This document shows, piece by piece, positions 51,577 through 60,594 of a stretch of 64,000 bases of DNA. The translations under genes were made by a program, and so were the position numbers. Source of the stretch: Chitinivorax sp. PXF-14 (GTDB lineage Bacteria > Pseudomonadota > Gammaproteobacteria > Burkholderiales > SCOH01); assembly GCF_040812015.1 (NCBI RefSeq), contig NZ_JBFNXJ010000014.1, positions 1-64,000 on the forward strand. The letters are read 5' to 3'. The notes under the pieces are model-generated. The model had not been told where the DNA came from, made no database searches, and was given only the letters and a program-made list of their open reading frames with translations. Each line of letters begins with the position of its first letter. Positions within the stretch are counted from its first letter, which is position 1.

Positions 51577-52431
51577 ATGACGAAACTCATTGTCCAGGCG
51601 GCTGAAGTCGCCACCCCAAACCTCAAGCGCCTTGCCCAGCTGAGCGGCGCCAGCGCGATCGAGGCAATCCTGCAGCCGGATGCGAGCCGGCAGGCCTTCC
51701 GCCTCGTCGATGCAGATCCATCGAGCCAGGCCGAAGTCGCCGCCTTCTGCGACGAAACCCAGTACGACCATGCATTCGTGCAAGCGGGCAAGCAGCTGAA
51801 GGACTTCGGGCTGGTGGTGATGGACATGGATTCCACGCTGATCACCATCGAGTGCATCGACGAAATCGCTGATATGCAGGGCATCAAGGACAAGGTGGCG
51901 GCCATTACCGAGCGCTCGATGCGTGGCGAGATCGATTTCAGCCAGAGCCTGCGCGAACGAGTGAGCCTGCTGGCGGGGCTCGACGAGTCGGCACTGCAAC
52001 GCGTCTACGACGAACGGCTAGCGCTCTCCCCGGGCGCCGAGCGCATGCTGAGAACCGCCCATCAGGCCGGCCTCAAGTCTTTGCTGGTGTCGGGCGGCTT
52101 CACCTTCTTCACCGAGCGCCTGAAAGCCAGACTGGGCCTCACGCATGCTCATGCCAACACACTGGAAGTGGTCGATGGCAAGCTCACCGGCCAGCTCGTC
52201 GGCGACATTCTCGATGCCCAGGCGAAGGTGGATTGGCTCGCCCGCGTGCGCGACGATCTGGGCCTGCAGCCCGAGCAGGTGATCGCGCTCGGCGACGGCG
52301 CCAATGACTTGAAGATGCTGGCCGCGGCCGGCGTCGGCATCGCCTATCATGCCAAACCCATCGTGCGCCAGCAGGCTGCCTATGCCCTGACCCATGTCGG
52401 ACTCGATGGCTGGCTCAACTGGTTCGCCTGA
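51577..52431 (+). CDS. serB: Phosphoserine phosphatase SerB
   Basis: A 284-residue HAD-superfamily phosphatase. Motif I is VVMDMDSTLITIECIDEIAD (nucleophilic Asp), motif II LLVSGGFTFFTERL, and motif III/IV ALGDGANDLKMLAAAGVGIAYHAKP. An N-terminal extension of about 75 residues precedes the catalytic domain, as in longer proteobacterial SerB proteins. It makes L-serine from phosphoserine. It lies directly after mfd and may share its transcript; a hairpin terminator follows. Confidence 0.95.
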   Translation: MTKLIVQAAEVATPNLKRLAQLSGASAIEAILQPDASRQAFRLVDADPSSQAEVAAFCDETQYDHAFVQAGKQLKDFGLVVMDMDSTLITIECIDEIADMQGIKDKVAAITERSMRGEIDFSQSLRERVSLLAGLDESALQRVYDERLALSPGAERMLRTAHQAGLKSLLVSGGFTFFTERLKARLGLTHAHANTLEVVDGKLTGQLVGDILDAQAKVDWLARVRDDLGLQPEQVIALGDGANDLKMLAAAGVGIAYHAKPIVRQQAAYALTHVGLDGWLNWFA

Positions 52432-52450
52432 GCCAGGCCCCGCGCCAAAG

Positions 52451-52478
52451 ACAAAGCCACCGTTTCTGGTGGCTTTGT
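52451..52478. terminator. Hairpin terminator between serB and flgL
   Basis: ACAAAGCCACC (52451-52461) and GGTGGCTTTGT (52468-52478) form a perfect 11-bp stem with a 6-base loop. No long T-run follows, but the position between convergent genes supports a terminator role. Confidence 0.75.
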
Positions 52479-52496
52479 GCTGTCAGGGAGGGGGCG

Positions 52497-53792
52497 TCAG
52501 ATCTGCTCGAACAGCGACAATTTCTGCGTCTGCACGAACGTCTTTTGTGCAGCCTCGAGATAGGTCTGGGTCAGCGAAAAATCACTGATCGCCTTGGCGT
52601 AATCCAGGTCCCCCAGATCGCGCAGCTGCGTCGAATACTGCACGGTCAGATCGTCGAGCGTATCGCGCACGCTGTCGACCTCTTTCAGGCGCGTGCCCAC
52701 ATCAGCCTGTACCGTCGTGACGTTGGTCAGGGCGTTGTCCAAGCCTTGCATCACCAGATTCAGGCTGTTCTGATAGCTGGCAACGTTGACCGGGTTATCC
52801 TTCGCGCTTTTGAGCAGGTTGGCAAAGTCCGTCAGTGTGTCGAACACCTGCTTGTCCTGCGCCGACTTGATGGTGAACTGATCGCCTGCCGCCGGCGCAC
52901 CATCCACGGTGAAGGTGATGCCCTGGTTGGGCATCGAGATCGTCGCATTGGGCTGATACACCGGCAGCGTGGTCGGGAATGGCACGGTCGCCGGCGCACC
53001 CCCTGTGATGACGGACAGGTTGGTCGAATTATCGATGATGTCGTAATGCGTGGTGGACGGCGTGGTCGTCGCATCGATATCGAAGCGGATGCTGAAATCG
53101 CCACTGCTGTTTCGCCACTTGTTGACGTCGACGACGGTGCCGGGGCCCACGATGCCGGTGCCGAGGTTCGCTCCGGGCGTGACCAGATTCGAGCCGGCCT
53201 TGAGCACGAACGTGCCATTGCCTTCCTTGATGCGCTGGAACACGTTCACCCCGGATTCGCTCACCGGCAAGGCCCGCGATGGGCTGACCTGGATGGAACG
53301 TTGCCCCTGGTCGCCCATATAGGTCACCACACCGGGCGCCGTTTCTTCAAACGGGCGGGTCGAACCCTGGTAGCCGGAATACAGGTACTGGCCATTGCCG
53401 TCGGTGGAGTTCGCCAAGCCGATCAGCTCCTTGTAGCGCTCTTGCAGCTCGGACAGCAGCGCGCCGCGGTCGGTCTGCGTCAGGCTCGGGTTGCCGGCAT
53501 AGACGGCCTGGGTCTTCACGTCCTGTAGCAGGCTGGTCATCGACTGCAGATAGCCCTCGCTCAAGGCGACGGTGGACTTGGCATTGTCCCCATTCGTCTT
53601 GAACTGGTCGTTGAGCCCATTGGCCTGGTTCACACTGAGGATCTGCGCCGACGCCACGGGGTCGTCCGAGGGCGTGAGTATCCTGCGGCCGGTAGCAACC
53701 TGCTGCTGCAGCTTGACCAGATCGGCCTGGTTCTGACGCACGCTGTCGACACCGAGCGCGTAAATGTTTGAGGTACTGACGCGAATTGCCAT
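52497..53792 (-). CDS. flgL: Flagellar hook-filament junction protein FlgL
   Basis: A 431-residue flagellin-like junction protein, longer than the roughly 317 residues of Salmonella FlgL. The N-terminus MAIRVSTSNIYALGVDSVRQ and the C-terminal YATAISDFSLTQTYLEAAQK-like helix (LDYAKAISDFSLTQTYLEAA) are the conserved coiled-coil ends. The middle holds an added module (about 232-310: FSIRFDID ... TVDGAPAAGDQFTI) also found in FlgK of this window. FlgL lies between FlgK and the filament. It follows flgK by 41 bp on the same strand. Confidence 0.95.
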   Translation of the reverse strand: MAIRVSTSNIYALGVDSVRQNQADLVKLQQQVATGRRILTPSDDPVASAQILSVNQANGLNDQFKTNGDNAKSTVALSEGYLQSMTSLLQDVKTQAVYAGNPSLTQTDRGALLSELQERYKELIGLANSTDGNGQYLYSGYQGSTRPFEETAPGVVTYMGDQGQRSIQVSPSRALPVSESGVNVFQRIKEGNGTFVLKAGSNLVTPGANLGTGIVGPGTVVDVNKWRNSSGDFSIRFDIDATTTPSTTHYDIIDNSTNLSVITGGAPATVPFPTTLPVYQPNATISMPNQGITFTVDGAPAAGDQFTIKSAQDKQVFDTLTDFANLLKSAKDNPVNVASYQNSLNLVMQGLDNALTNVTTVQADVGTRLKEVDSVRDTLDDLTVQYSTQLRDLGDLDYAKAISDFSLTQTYLEAAQKTFVQTQKLSLFEQI

Positions 53793-53833
53793 GATGATTT
53801 CCTAGCTGTTGCTGCTGCCGGCTCGTGCCGGCA

Positions 53834-56128
53834 TCAACCGCCAATATTCAGAATACTCTTGAACGCTTCCTGGGCAATCGAAATAACCTTGCTCGCCGCC
53901 ATATAGGCCTGCTGATATTTCAGCAGATTGGCGGCCTCTTCATCGAGGTTGACGCCAGAGAAGGAACTCTTGTTGCTATTGGCTTCCTTGACCAGCGTAT
54001 CCTGAGCCTTCAAGCCTATCTTGATTTCTGACGCCTGGTTGCCGACATTGCTGACCATCTGACCATAGGCCGACTGGTAGGACGCCGACGCATCGCCGAG
54101 CACATTGGTCGTCTGCAACGCTGCCATCGCCAGCGCATTGCGGTTGTCTGAATCGGCATTGGTATTGGGGCCGACGGTGAAGGTATCGTTGGCGACAGGG
54201 TTACCCGACAGCTTGACCGTCCAGCCGTTGAACGACACGGCGTTGGTCTTGGTGGGATCGTAGTTGAGCCCGGTGGCCAAGGTTGTCGGCGCCGGTAGCG
54301 TCGAGTTGTCAACAACGTCGAATGTCGTCGTCGACGTGAACTTGATCGTGACGTTGTTCTTCAGGTTCTCGATATGCGGCATGAACACCGACAGCGGCGG
54401 CTGGGGTGCCGGGGCACCGGCCGGCCGTGCGGCTGGGTCCGGCACCACTTCGGCAATGTTGCCGGTGCCGGCATTTGCGCTGCCGCGCGACGCCACGGTC
54501 TTGTCGACGATGAACTGGTCACCGGCGGCAGGCGTGCCGCTGAGGGTGGTCTGCCAGCCATTCACGGTCACCGTCGCATTGGCCGGATAGTTCCAGGTAT
54601 AGGATGCCGGCGTCAACGGCGTGGCTGCACTCGGCGATGGCACTGCGGCGCCGGTCGTCGCGTCGGTCACGGTAAAGGTGCCGGCCGAGGTGAACTTGAT
54701 GACCACGCGATCATTGGCGGCGTTCACCACGCCCAGGTCGATCTGTCCGGTACCCTGGTTGGGCGTTGCGCCGCCCACCGTCGCCGCGGTGCGGAACGGC
54801 GCGGCGGACGCGATGCGGCGCGGATCGGTGATCTGCATCGCAATATCGCGGGCGCCGTTGCGCGTCGGCTGCACGAGAAAAGAGTCGCCCTGGTTGGGGG
54901 CGCCCGAGGCCAGTTTGAAATTGACACCATCGAGCGTCACGCCGGTAGCCGATTCGACCTGGGCCTTGGTATAGGTCGTCTTGACGTTGTCGGCAAGACG
55001 AATGACGTCGTAGCCGGCCGCCGCGCCGTTGTAGATCACGCGATAGTCGCTGGTGGTCAGCTCGCCCACCGACGACAGCGACGCGCTCATCAGTCCGTTC
55101 CCGCCGTTGTTACCGTAGGACACGACACGCGGCGAGCTGACGGCAAACATATTGAGCCCCGCATTGCCGTCGAGATCCTGCCCCAGGCCCTGCTGCTCGT
55201 TCATCGTCCGCGCCAGGCCGATTGCGACGCGGCCTAGCGAGTTTTGTGCGAGGTCGAGCGCGTTGGTACGGAAATTCAGCAACGCGCCCAGCTTGCCGCC
55301 CTGCAGCAGGCTATCGTCCAACGGAATGCTGACCTGCCCTTGCGACACCGCCACGCTGATCTTTTCCGGGTCGGCCGTTGCGGGCACGGCGGCGAACTTG
55401 TTGGTGGTGCCGCCGAGCACCAGGGTCTGGCCGGTGCCGATCGAAATATTGAACGAGCCATCAGTCTGCGGCGACACCGTCACCTTGACGAGTTTGTTCA
55501 GTTCGCCAATCACGGCATCGCGCTGGTCGAGCAGGTCGTTGGGATCGCGGCCGGCGCCCGAGGTGCGCGCGGCGATCTCGTTGTTGAGATCGGCCACCTT
55601 GCCCGCCAGCGCGTTGATCTGCGATATCGTGGCGGTGATCTGGTCGTTCACCCCCTGGCGGACTTCCTGCAAGCGGCCATTGATCTGCTGGAAGCGCGAT
55701 GCGAGGGTGTTGCCCAGGCTGATCATCTGTTGCCGCGAGGGAATATCGGCGGGCTTGGAGGCAGCGCTCTGCACGCCGGTGAAAAAGCTTTGTACGGACG
55801 GCGACAGGCCGACGGTCGGATCGGCCACGATGCCGTCGAGAATGTTGACCTGGTCCTGAAAGCCTTGCAGATAGCCTTGCTGTGATTCGGCCGACAGCAC
55901 GGAGCGATTGAGGAAATCATCATAAGCACGCACGACGTTGGTCACCTCGACGCCACGGCCAAAGAACCCGGCACCGGTGAACAGCGGCTTGGATGCCTCC
56001 TGGCGGATTTCCTGGCGGCTATAGCCATCGGTATTGGCATTGGCGACGTTGTGCGAGGTCGTAAGCAGGCCTGCCTGTGCGGCATTCAACCCTGTCAGTG
56101 CAACCCCGAAGATACCACTAGCCATCAT
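53834..56128 (-). CDS. flgK: Flagellar hook-filament junction protein FlgK
   Basis: A 764-residue FlgK, much longer than the roughly 550 residues of Salmonella FlgK. Conserved ends are FGVALTGLNAAQAGLLTTSH (N-terminal) and NLDEEAANLLKYQQAYMAASKV (C-terminal). The central region has about three copies of a beta-rich module (near 359-422, 475-543 and 592-654), each ending in NGW/GxxxxLSGxPxxGDxFxV. FlgK joins hook to filament. GGGAG precedes the ATG, and a sigma-28-like promoter lies upstream at 56166-56192. Confidence 0.95.
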   Translation of the reverse strand: MMASGIFGVALTGLNAAQAGLLTTSHNVANANTDGYSRQEIRQEASKPLFTGAGFFGRGVEVTNVVRAYDDFLNRSVLSAESQQGYLQGFQDQVNILDGIVADPTVGLSPSVQSFFTGVQSAASKPADIPSRQQMISLGNTLASRFQQINGRLQEVRQGVNDQITATISQINALAGKVADLNNEIAARTSGAGRDPNDLLDQRDAVIGELNKLVKVTVSPQTDGSFNISIGTGQTLVLGGTTNKFAAVPATADPEKISVAVSQGQVSIPLDDSLLQGGKLGALLNFRTNALDLAQNSLGRVAIGLARTMNEQQGLGQDLDGNAGLNMFAVSSPRVVSYGNNGGNGLMSASLSSVGELTTSDYRVIYNGAAAGYDVIRLADNVKTTYTKAQVESATGVTLDGVNFKLASGAPNQGDSFLVQPTRNGARDIAMQITDPRRIASAAPFRTAATVGGATPNQGTGQIDLGVVNAANDRVVIKFTSAGTFTVTDATTGAAVPSPSAATPLTPASYTWNYPANATVTVNGWQTTLSGTPAAGDQFIVDKTVASRGSANAGTGNIAEVVPDPAARPAGAPAPQPPLSVFMPHIENLKNNVTIKFTSTTTFDVVDNSTLPAPTTLATGLNYDPTKTNAVSFNGWTVKLSGNPVANDTFTVGPNTNADSDNRNALAMAALQTTNVLGDASASYQSAYGQMVSNVGNQASEIKIGLKAQDTLVKEANSNKSSFSGVNLDEEAANLLKYQQAYMAASKVISIAQEAFKSILNIGG

Positions 56129-56165
56129 TTGCTCCCTGCACCATCAACTTGGTGCATCAACACAC

Positions 56166-56192
56166 TTATCGGCAACAAGCCGGGAAAATTGA
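56166..56192 (-). promoter_or_regulatory. Sigma-28 (FliA) promoter for flgKL
   Basis: On the minus strand the sequence TCAATTTT, 11 bases, then GCCGATAA matches the sigma-28 consensus TAAAGTTT-N11-GCCGATAA, with a perfect -10 box and 6 of 8 in the -35. It lies 37-64 bases before the flgK ATG. It fits late expression of flgKL, separate from the sigma-54 flgB operon. Confidence 0.8.
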
Positions 56193-56197
56193 TCGCA

Positions 56198-57133
56198 TCA
56201 GGTCCACTGCTGGTAGGCGGCGATTGCCGCGCGGCGCAGCACCTGATGATTTGCCACGCGCGTGAGCTTTGCCGCGTACTGCGGATCGGTCGCGTAACCG
56301 CCCTGCTGCAGCGCGCTGGCGAAGCCCGCCGCATCGTCTCCCTGGTTCAGGGCCTCGCGGTAGCGGCCGTTCTTGGCCAGCAGCTTGGCGTAATCGTTAA
56401 AGGCTTCCTCGTGCGAGCCGTAGACGCGGAAACGCTCGACCCGCTTCTCCGGCTTGCCGTTCACATACTCGGTGGTGGTCACCTCGGCCACCGGCCCGGT
56501 CCAGTCCTTGCCGGCCTTGATGCCGAACACGTTGTGGCTGTCGCCGCCATTCGCATCGCGAATCACGCGCTTGCCCCAGCCGGTTTCGAGTGCGGCCTGG
56601 GCCACCAGCACGTGCGGCGACACACCCAGCTGATCCGCCGCAGGCTTGGCCTGGGCCAGCATGGTGTCGGCGAACTGCGTGGCCGTCGCATGGCCCGAAA
56701 TGGCCACCCCGGCCTTGTCGGCCACCGGCTTGACCGGTACGGCCTTGGGCAGGGAGGCATCGGCCGGCAGCTTGCCGGGTTGATACACATGCTCACGGCT
56801 CAGCTGCTTGACGATCATGTCCGCGAAACCGATGCCACGGCCCGATGCAATCTTCTGCGCCAGCTGGTCGTCGAACATGCCGGTGAAAGTCTTGAGCTCG
56901 TTGCTACCAGACAGCTCGCTCTCCGGCACGGTATTGCGCATGTTCTTCAGCATCATCTGCAGGAACAGCGACTCGAACTGCTGCGCCACACCCTTCAGGG
57001 CAGCCTTATTGTCCGTCTTGGCCTGCTGCTTGAGCGCATCGAGGCTGCCGACATCCAGGCTCAGGCGATTACCCAGATCGACAGCGGGTGTCGATGTAGC
57101 GCCTAAAGAGAGTGGAAGTGAGGAGGTGCGCAT
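56198..57133 (-). CDS. flgJ: Flagellar rod protein / peptidoglycan hydrolase FlgJ
   Basis: A 311-residue two-domain FlgJ. The N-terminal rod-cap part (about 20-130) has QFESLFLQMMLKNMRNTVPE. The C-terminal muramidase/glucosaminidase domain (about 150-305) has VLVAQAALETGWGKR (catalytic Glu) and NVFGIKAGKDWTG. It opens the cell wall for the rod. Single-polypeptide FlgJ with the enzyme domain is the beta/gammaproteobacterial type. It follows flgI after 87 bp. Confidence 0.95.
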   Translation of the reverse strand: MRTSSLPLSLGATSTPAVDLGNRLSLDVGSLDALKQQAKTDNKAALKGVAQQFESLFLQMMLKNMRNTVPESELSGSNELKTFTGMFDDQLAQKIASGRGIGFADMIVKQLSREHVYQPGKLPADASLPKAVPVKPVADKAGVAISGHATATQFADTMLAQAKPAADQLGVSPHVLVAQAALETGWGKRVIRDANGGDSHNVFGIKAGKDWTGPVAEVTTTEYVNGKPEKRVERFRVYGSHEEAFNDYAKLLAKNGRYREALNQGDDAAGFASALQQGGYATDPQYAAKLTRVANHQVLRRAAIAAYQQWT

Positions 57134-57220
57134 GTCGGTGTTCCTGAATGTTCAACCGAACATAAGCAAGATGCAGGCCAGCCACTTCACGTCAGGCGAC
57201 ACGGTCTGCCAAGGGCTGGC

Positions 57221-58324
57221 TCAGATGATTTCGAGATCGGCCCGGAGCGCGCCGGAGGCCTTCATTGCCTGCAGGATAGACAGCAAGTCCTGCGGCGTGG
57301 CGCCAATGGTATTGAGCGCCTTGACCACGTCGGCCAGCTTGGCCCCGCGCTGCAGCTGAACGAGCCGCCCCTGGTCGGCCTTGATCGAGATATCGGCATT
57401 CTGCACTGGCGTGGTCTGCCCGCCGGACAAGGCATTGGGCTGGCTCACGTCGTTCTTGGCGCCAACCGACACCGACAGGTTGCCATGCGCCACCGCACAG
57501 GGCTCGAGCGTCACCGCCTGGTTCATCACGATGGAGCCGGTACGGGCGTTGATGACCACCTTGGCGGCATTATCTGCCGGGTCGACGGCAAGATTTTCCA
57601 CCCGTGCGAGAAACTGCACGCGCTCGTTCGAATCGAGTGGTGCACGCACCTGGATCTGCCGACCATCGAGCGCCCGCGCGGTCTCCGGGCCCATAGCGGC
57701 GTTGATGGCATCGACCACGCGATTGGCCGTGGTGAAGTCCGACTGTTGCAGCTCCACATTGATATAGTCACCCTGCCCCAGATAGCTCGGTACCGCGCGC
57801 TCCACCGTGGCCCCAGCCGGAATGCGGCCAGCATTGAGCTGGTTGACCTGCGCGCTGGAGCCACCGGCCGATGCGCCGGCCCCGCCCAGCAGGATATTGC
57901 CCTGCGCCATGGCATAGATCTGCCCATCCGCCCCCTTCAACGGCGCCAGTAGCAAGGTGCCACCACGCAGGCTCTTGGCGTTGCCGATCGACGACACGGT
58001 GACATCGAGCGGCTGGCCCGGCTTGGCAAACGCCGGTAGCGATGCGGTCAGGCTGACCGCAGCCACGTTCTTGAGCTGGGGATTGGTGCCGGCCGGCAGC
58101 TGCACGCCGAGCTGGTTCAGCATGGTCACCAAGCTCTGTGTGGTGAACGGGGTCTGGGTCGTCTGGTCGCCGGTGCCGTCGAGGCCGACAACAAGGCCGT
58201 AGCCAACCAACTGGTTGGGGCGCACCCCCTGTATCGTCGCCAGCTCCTTGATGCGCTGCGCGGCTTGCACCGGGGCTGCCAGCACGGCGGCGGCCAGCAG
58301 GGAGAGGACGATTAACTTACGCAT
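57221..58324 (-). CDS. flgI: Flagellar P-ring protein FlgI
   Basis: A 367-residue FlgI with signal peptide (cleavage near PVQAAQRI). Family markers are [38 protein letters not shown] and the C-terminal [20 protein letters not shown]. It forms the P-ring around the rod in the periplasm. ATG 58324 is preferred to 58342, as GGGAG lies upstream at proper spacing and the signal peptide then starts correctly. Confidence 0.96.
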   Translation of the reverse strand: MRKLIVLSLLAAAVLAAPVQAAQRIKELATIQGVRPNQLVGYGLVVGLDGTGDQTTQTPFTTQSLVTMLNQLGVQLPAGTNPQLKNVAAVSLTASLPAFAKPGQPLDVTVSSIGNAKSLRGGTLLLAPLKGADGQIYAMAQGNILLGGAGASAGGSSAQVNQLNAGRIPAGATVERAVPSYLGQGDYINVELQQSDFTTANRVVDAINAAMGPETARALDGRQIQVRAPLDSNERVQFLARVENLAVDPADNAAKVVINARTGSIVMNQAVTLEPCAVAHGNLSVSVGAKNDVSQPNALSGGQTTPVQNADISIKADQGRLVQLQRGAKLADVVKALNTIGATPQDLLSILQAMKASGALRADLEII

Positions 58325-58338
58325 GAACAGGCTCCCGC

Positions 58339-59016
58339 TCAAAACGGCATCACGGACAGGAAGAATTTCTGCAGCCAGCCGGCATCCTGCGCATCGCCAA
58401 CAACGCCGGTCGCACGGTGCTCAATGCGGGCATCCGCCACCTTGGTGGACGACACGGTGTTGCCCGTCTTGATGTCGGACGGGTTGACGACCCCGGAAAA
58501 ACGCAGGAATTCGTGCTCGTTATGGATTGCGATCTGCTTCTCGCCGGCCACGATCAGGTTGCCGTTGGGCAGCACTTCGACCACCGTAACGGTGATCGAG
58601 CCGGTGAAGACGTTGCTGGCGTTGCTTTCGCCCTTGCCCTCGAACTTGTTGTCGGACGACGCTTTGATGTTGAGCGACGCGAGCTTGCTCAGCACCCCAC
58701 CCGAATATGGCACCGTGAAGGGGTTGGCCGATGCCGTGATTGCGCCGGTGCGATCGGCATTGCTGTTGGACTTGGTGCTGGCGTTGAGCTTCTCTTCGAT
58801 CGCGATATTGAGGATGTCGCCGACCTGGCGTGCCACGCGGTCCTCGAACAGGCCGCCGCGCGAGGCCGCGCCAGCCTGAAAGATCGCCCCGTTGCCGTAA
58901 ACCGGCTGCGCCGCGGCAGTCGGCCGTGTCGAGGTAGGGAGCTGAACGATGCTTTTCGGCGTGCTGCTGCAAGCTGCCAGCAGTGCCAAGCCGATCAATC
59001 CGATGAGTAGGCGCAT
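58339..59016 (-). CDS. flgH: Flagellar L-ring lipoprotein FlgH
   Basis: A 225-residue FlgH with lipobox LLAAC (Cys16). Typical segments are [31 protein letters not shown]-like [19 protein letters not shown], and the C-terminal [12 protein letters not shown]. It forms the outer-membrane L-ring. It lies between flgG and flgI in the usual order, 16 bp after flgG. Confidence 0.96.
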   Translation of the reverse strand: MRLLIGLIGLALLAACSSTPKSIVQLPTSTRPTAAAQPVYGNGAIFQAGAASRGGLFEDRVARQVGDILNIAIEEKLNASTKSNSNADRTGAITASANPFTVPYSGGVLSKLASLNIKASSDNKFEGKGESNASNVFTGSITVTVVEVLPNGNLIVAGEKQIAIHNEHEFLRFSGVVNPSDIKTGNTVSSTKVADARIEHRATGVVGDAQDAGWLQKFFLSVMPF

Positions 59017-59032
59017 GAGCCCTCCATCACCA

Positions 59033-59815
59033 TTAGAGTTGCGTGAGTTTCTGCAGCATCTGGTCGGATGCCTGAATCGAGCGCGAGTTGATCTCGAAAG
59101 CGCGCTGGGCCTGAATCATGCTGATCAGCTCCTCGGTCACGTTGACGTTGGAGTTCTCGACATAGGTATGCAGCAGAACGCCCGAGCCGTTGGTGCCGGG
59201 CACATTGACCTGTGGCGCGCCGGAGGCCGCGGTTTCGCTATACAGGTTTTCCCCGCGCGACTGCAGCCCCGCCGGGTTGATGAAGTCGGCAACCTGGATC
59301 TGGCCCAGCTGCGTCGGCTGCACATTGCCGGGCTGCAGCACCGTCACCGTGCCATCGCTACCTATCGTCACCTGCTGGGCGTTGGACGGAATGGTGATAG
59401 CGGGCTGCAAGGGGTAGCCGCTCGATGTCACCATCTGCCCCTGGCTGTTGACCTCGAAGGAGCCATCCCGCGTATAAGCCGTGGTGCCATCCGGCAGCAG
59501 GACCTGGAAGAAGCCGCGGCCGTTGATCGCAATATCGAAGGGATTGTCGGTCTTCTGCAACGTACCCTCGGTGTGATTGCGCACCGTGGCGACGACACGG
59601 GAGCCGACACCAAGCTGCAAGCCGGTCGGGATCTCGTTCTGCTGCGTCGCCAGGCCGCCGGGCTGGCGCAGCGTCTGGTAAATCAGGTCCTCGAACACCG
59701 GGCGTTCGCGTTTGTAGCCGGTAGTGCTGACGTTGGCCAGGTTGTGCGAGATCACGTCGATATTGGTTTGCTGGGCATCCATGCCGGTCTTGGCAACCCA
59801 AAGCGCTCTTATCAT
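59033..59815 (-). CDS. flgG: Flagellar distal rod protein FlgG
   Basis: A 260-residue rod protein. It begins [20 protein letters not shown] and has the rod-family motif [20 protein letters not shown], and ends with [20 protein letters not shown]. The length and N-terminus match FlgG rather than FlgF. It forms the distal rod next to the hook. Confidence 0.97.
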   Translation of the reverse strand: MIRALWVAKTGMDAQQTNIDVISHNLANVSTTGYKRERPVFEDLIYQTLRQPGGLATQQNEIPTGLQLGVGSRVVATVRNHTEGTLQKTDNPFDIAINGRGFFQVLLPDGTTAYTRDGSFEVNSQGQMVTSSGYPLQPAITIPSNAQQVTIGSDGTVTVLQPGNVQPTQLGQIQVADFINPAGLQSRGENLYSETAASGAPQVNVPGTNGSGVLLHTYVENSNVNVTEELISMIQAQRAFEINSRSIQASDQMLQKLTQL

Positions 59816-59836
59816 GTTCTTCTATCCTCTGGTGGC

Positions 59837-60574
59837 TCAGCTCAGCGTCAGGATCTGCGCTGCACGCTGCGCATCCTGGTCGGCCGTCTGCAGTAGCTTG
59901 ATCTGGGTTTCGTACTGGCGGGAATTGCTGATCATATTGACCAGCGATTCGACGAGATTCACATTGCTCGCCTCGAGCCCGCCGCCATAGACGCGGACAT
60001 TGGCGTCCGCCTGGGCCGGCTGGCCATCGCGGGTGCGGAACAGGCCATCGCTGCCTTTTTGCAGATTGCGCTCAGCCGGGTTGACGAGCTTGAGGCGGCC
60101 AATTTCTGCGCGGTTTTGTGGGGCATCGAGCGGGATCGCGACGACCGTGCCATCCGACCCCACCTCGATGCGGTTGTTCTCCGGCACGGTAATCGGGCCA
60201 CCGTCACCAAGCACGGTCAAGCCGTTGCTGGTGCGCAGCAGGCCGGTCGCGTCGATCTCGAAGCCGCCGTGGCGCGTGTAGGCCTCGCCATTGGGCGTTT
60301 GTACTGCGAACCAGCCGCGGTCCTTGATCGCCATGTCGAGCTCGCGGCCGGTGTACTGGATCGGGCCGGGCGTGAAATCCGCGCCCGTGGTCTGGTCCAC
60401 CACGAAGGTGCGGGTCGGCAAGGCCGGGCTGCCAACCACCGGCAAGGCGCGGAACACATTTTCTTCTGCCTTGTAACCGGGCGTGCTGGCATTCGCCAGA
60501 TTTTGGGCAGTCGAAGCCTGCTGCAACAGCAGGTGCTTCGCCCCATTCATCGCGACGTAGATCAGGCGATCCAT
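59837..60574 (-). CDS. flgF: Flagellar proximal rod protein FlgF
   Basis: A 245-residue rod protein. It starts MDRLIYVAMNGAKHLLLQQA, has the rod-family NLANASTPGYKAEENVFRA and ends with LVNMISNSRQYETQIKLLQT. It precedes flgG in the operon by 21 bp. It forms part of the proximal rod. Confidence 0.96.
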   Translation of the reverse strand: MDRLIYVAMNGAKHLLLQQASTAQNLANASTPGYKAEENVFRALPVVGSPALPTRTFVVDQTTGADFTPGPIQYTGRELDMAIKDRGWFAVQTPNGEAYTRHGGFEIDATGLLRTSNGLTVLGDGGPITVPENNRIEVGSDGTVVAIPLDAPQNRAEIGRLKLVNPAERNLQKGSDGLFRTRDGQPAQADANVRVYGGGLEASNVNLVESLVNMISNSRQYETQIKLLQTADQDAQRAAQILTLS

Positions 60575-60594
60575 GCTCTATAGCCCTAGTGTGC

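Noticed and set aside
56137-56156. TGCACCA/TGGTGCA hairpin right before flgK as a terminator of flgJ
   Set aside because: It has no T-run on the minus strand and lies downstream of the sigma-28 promoter, so it is more likely part of the flgK leader or chance.
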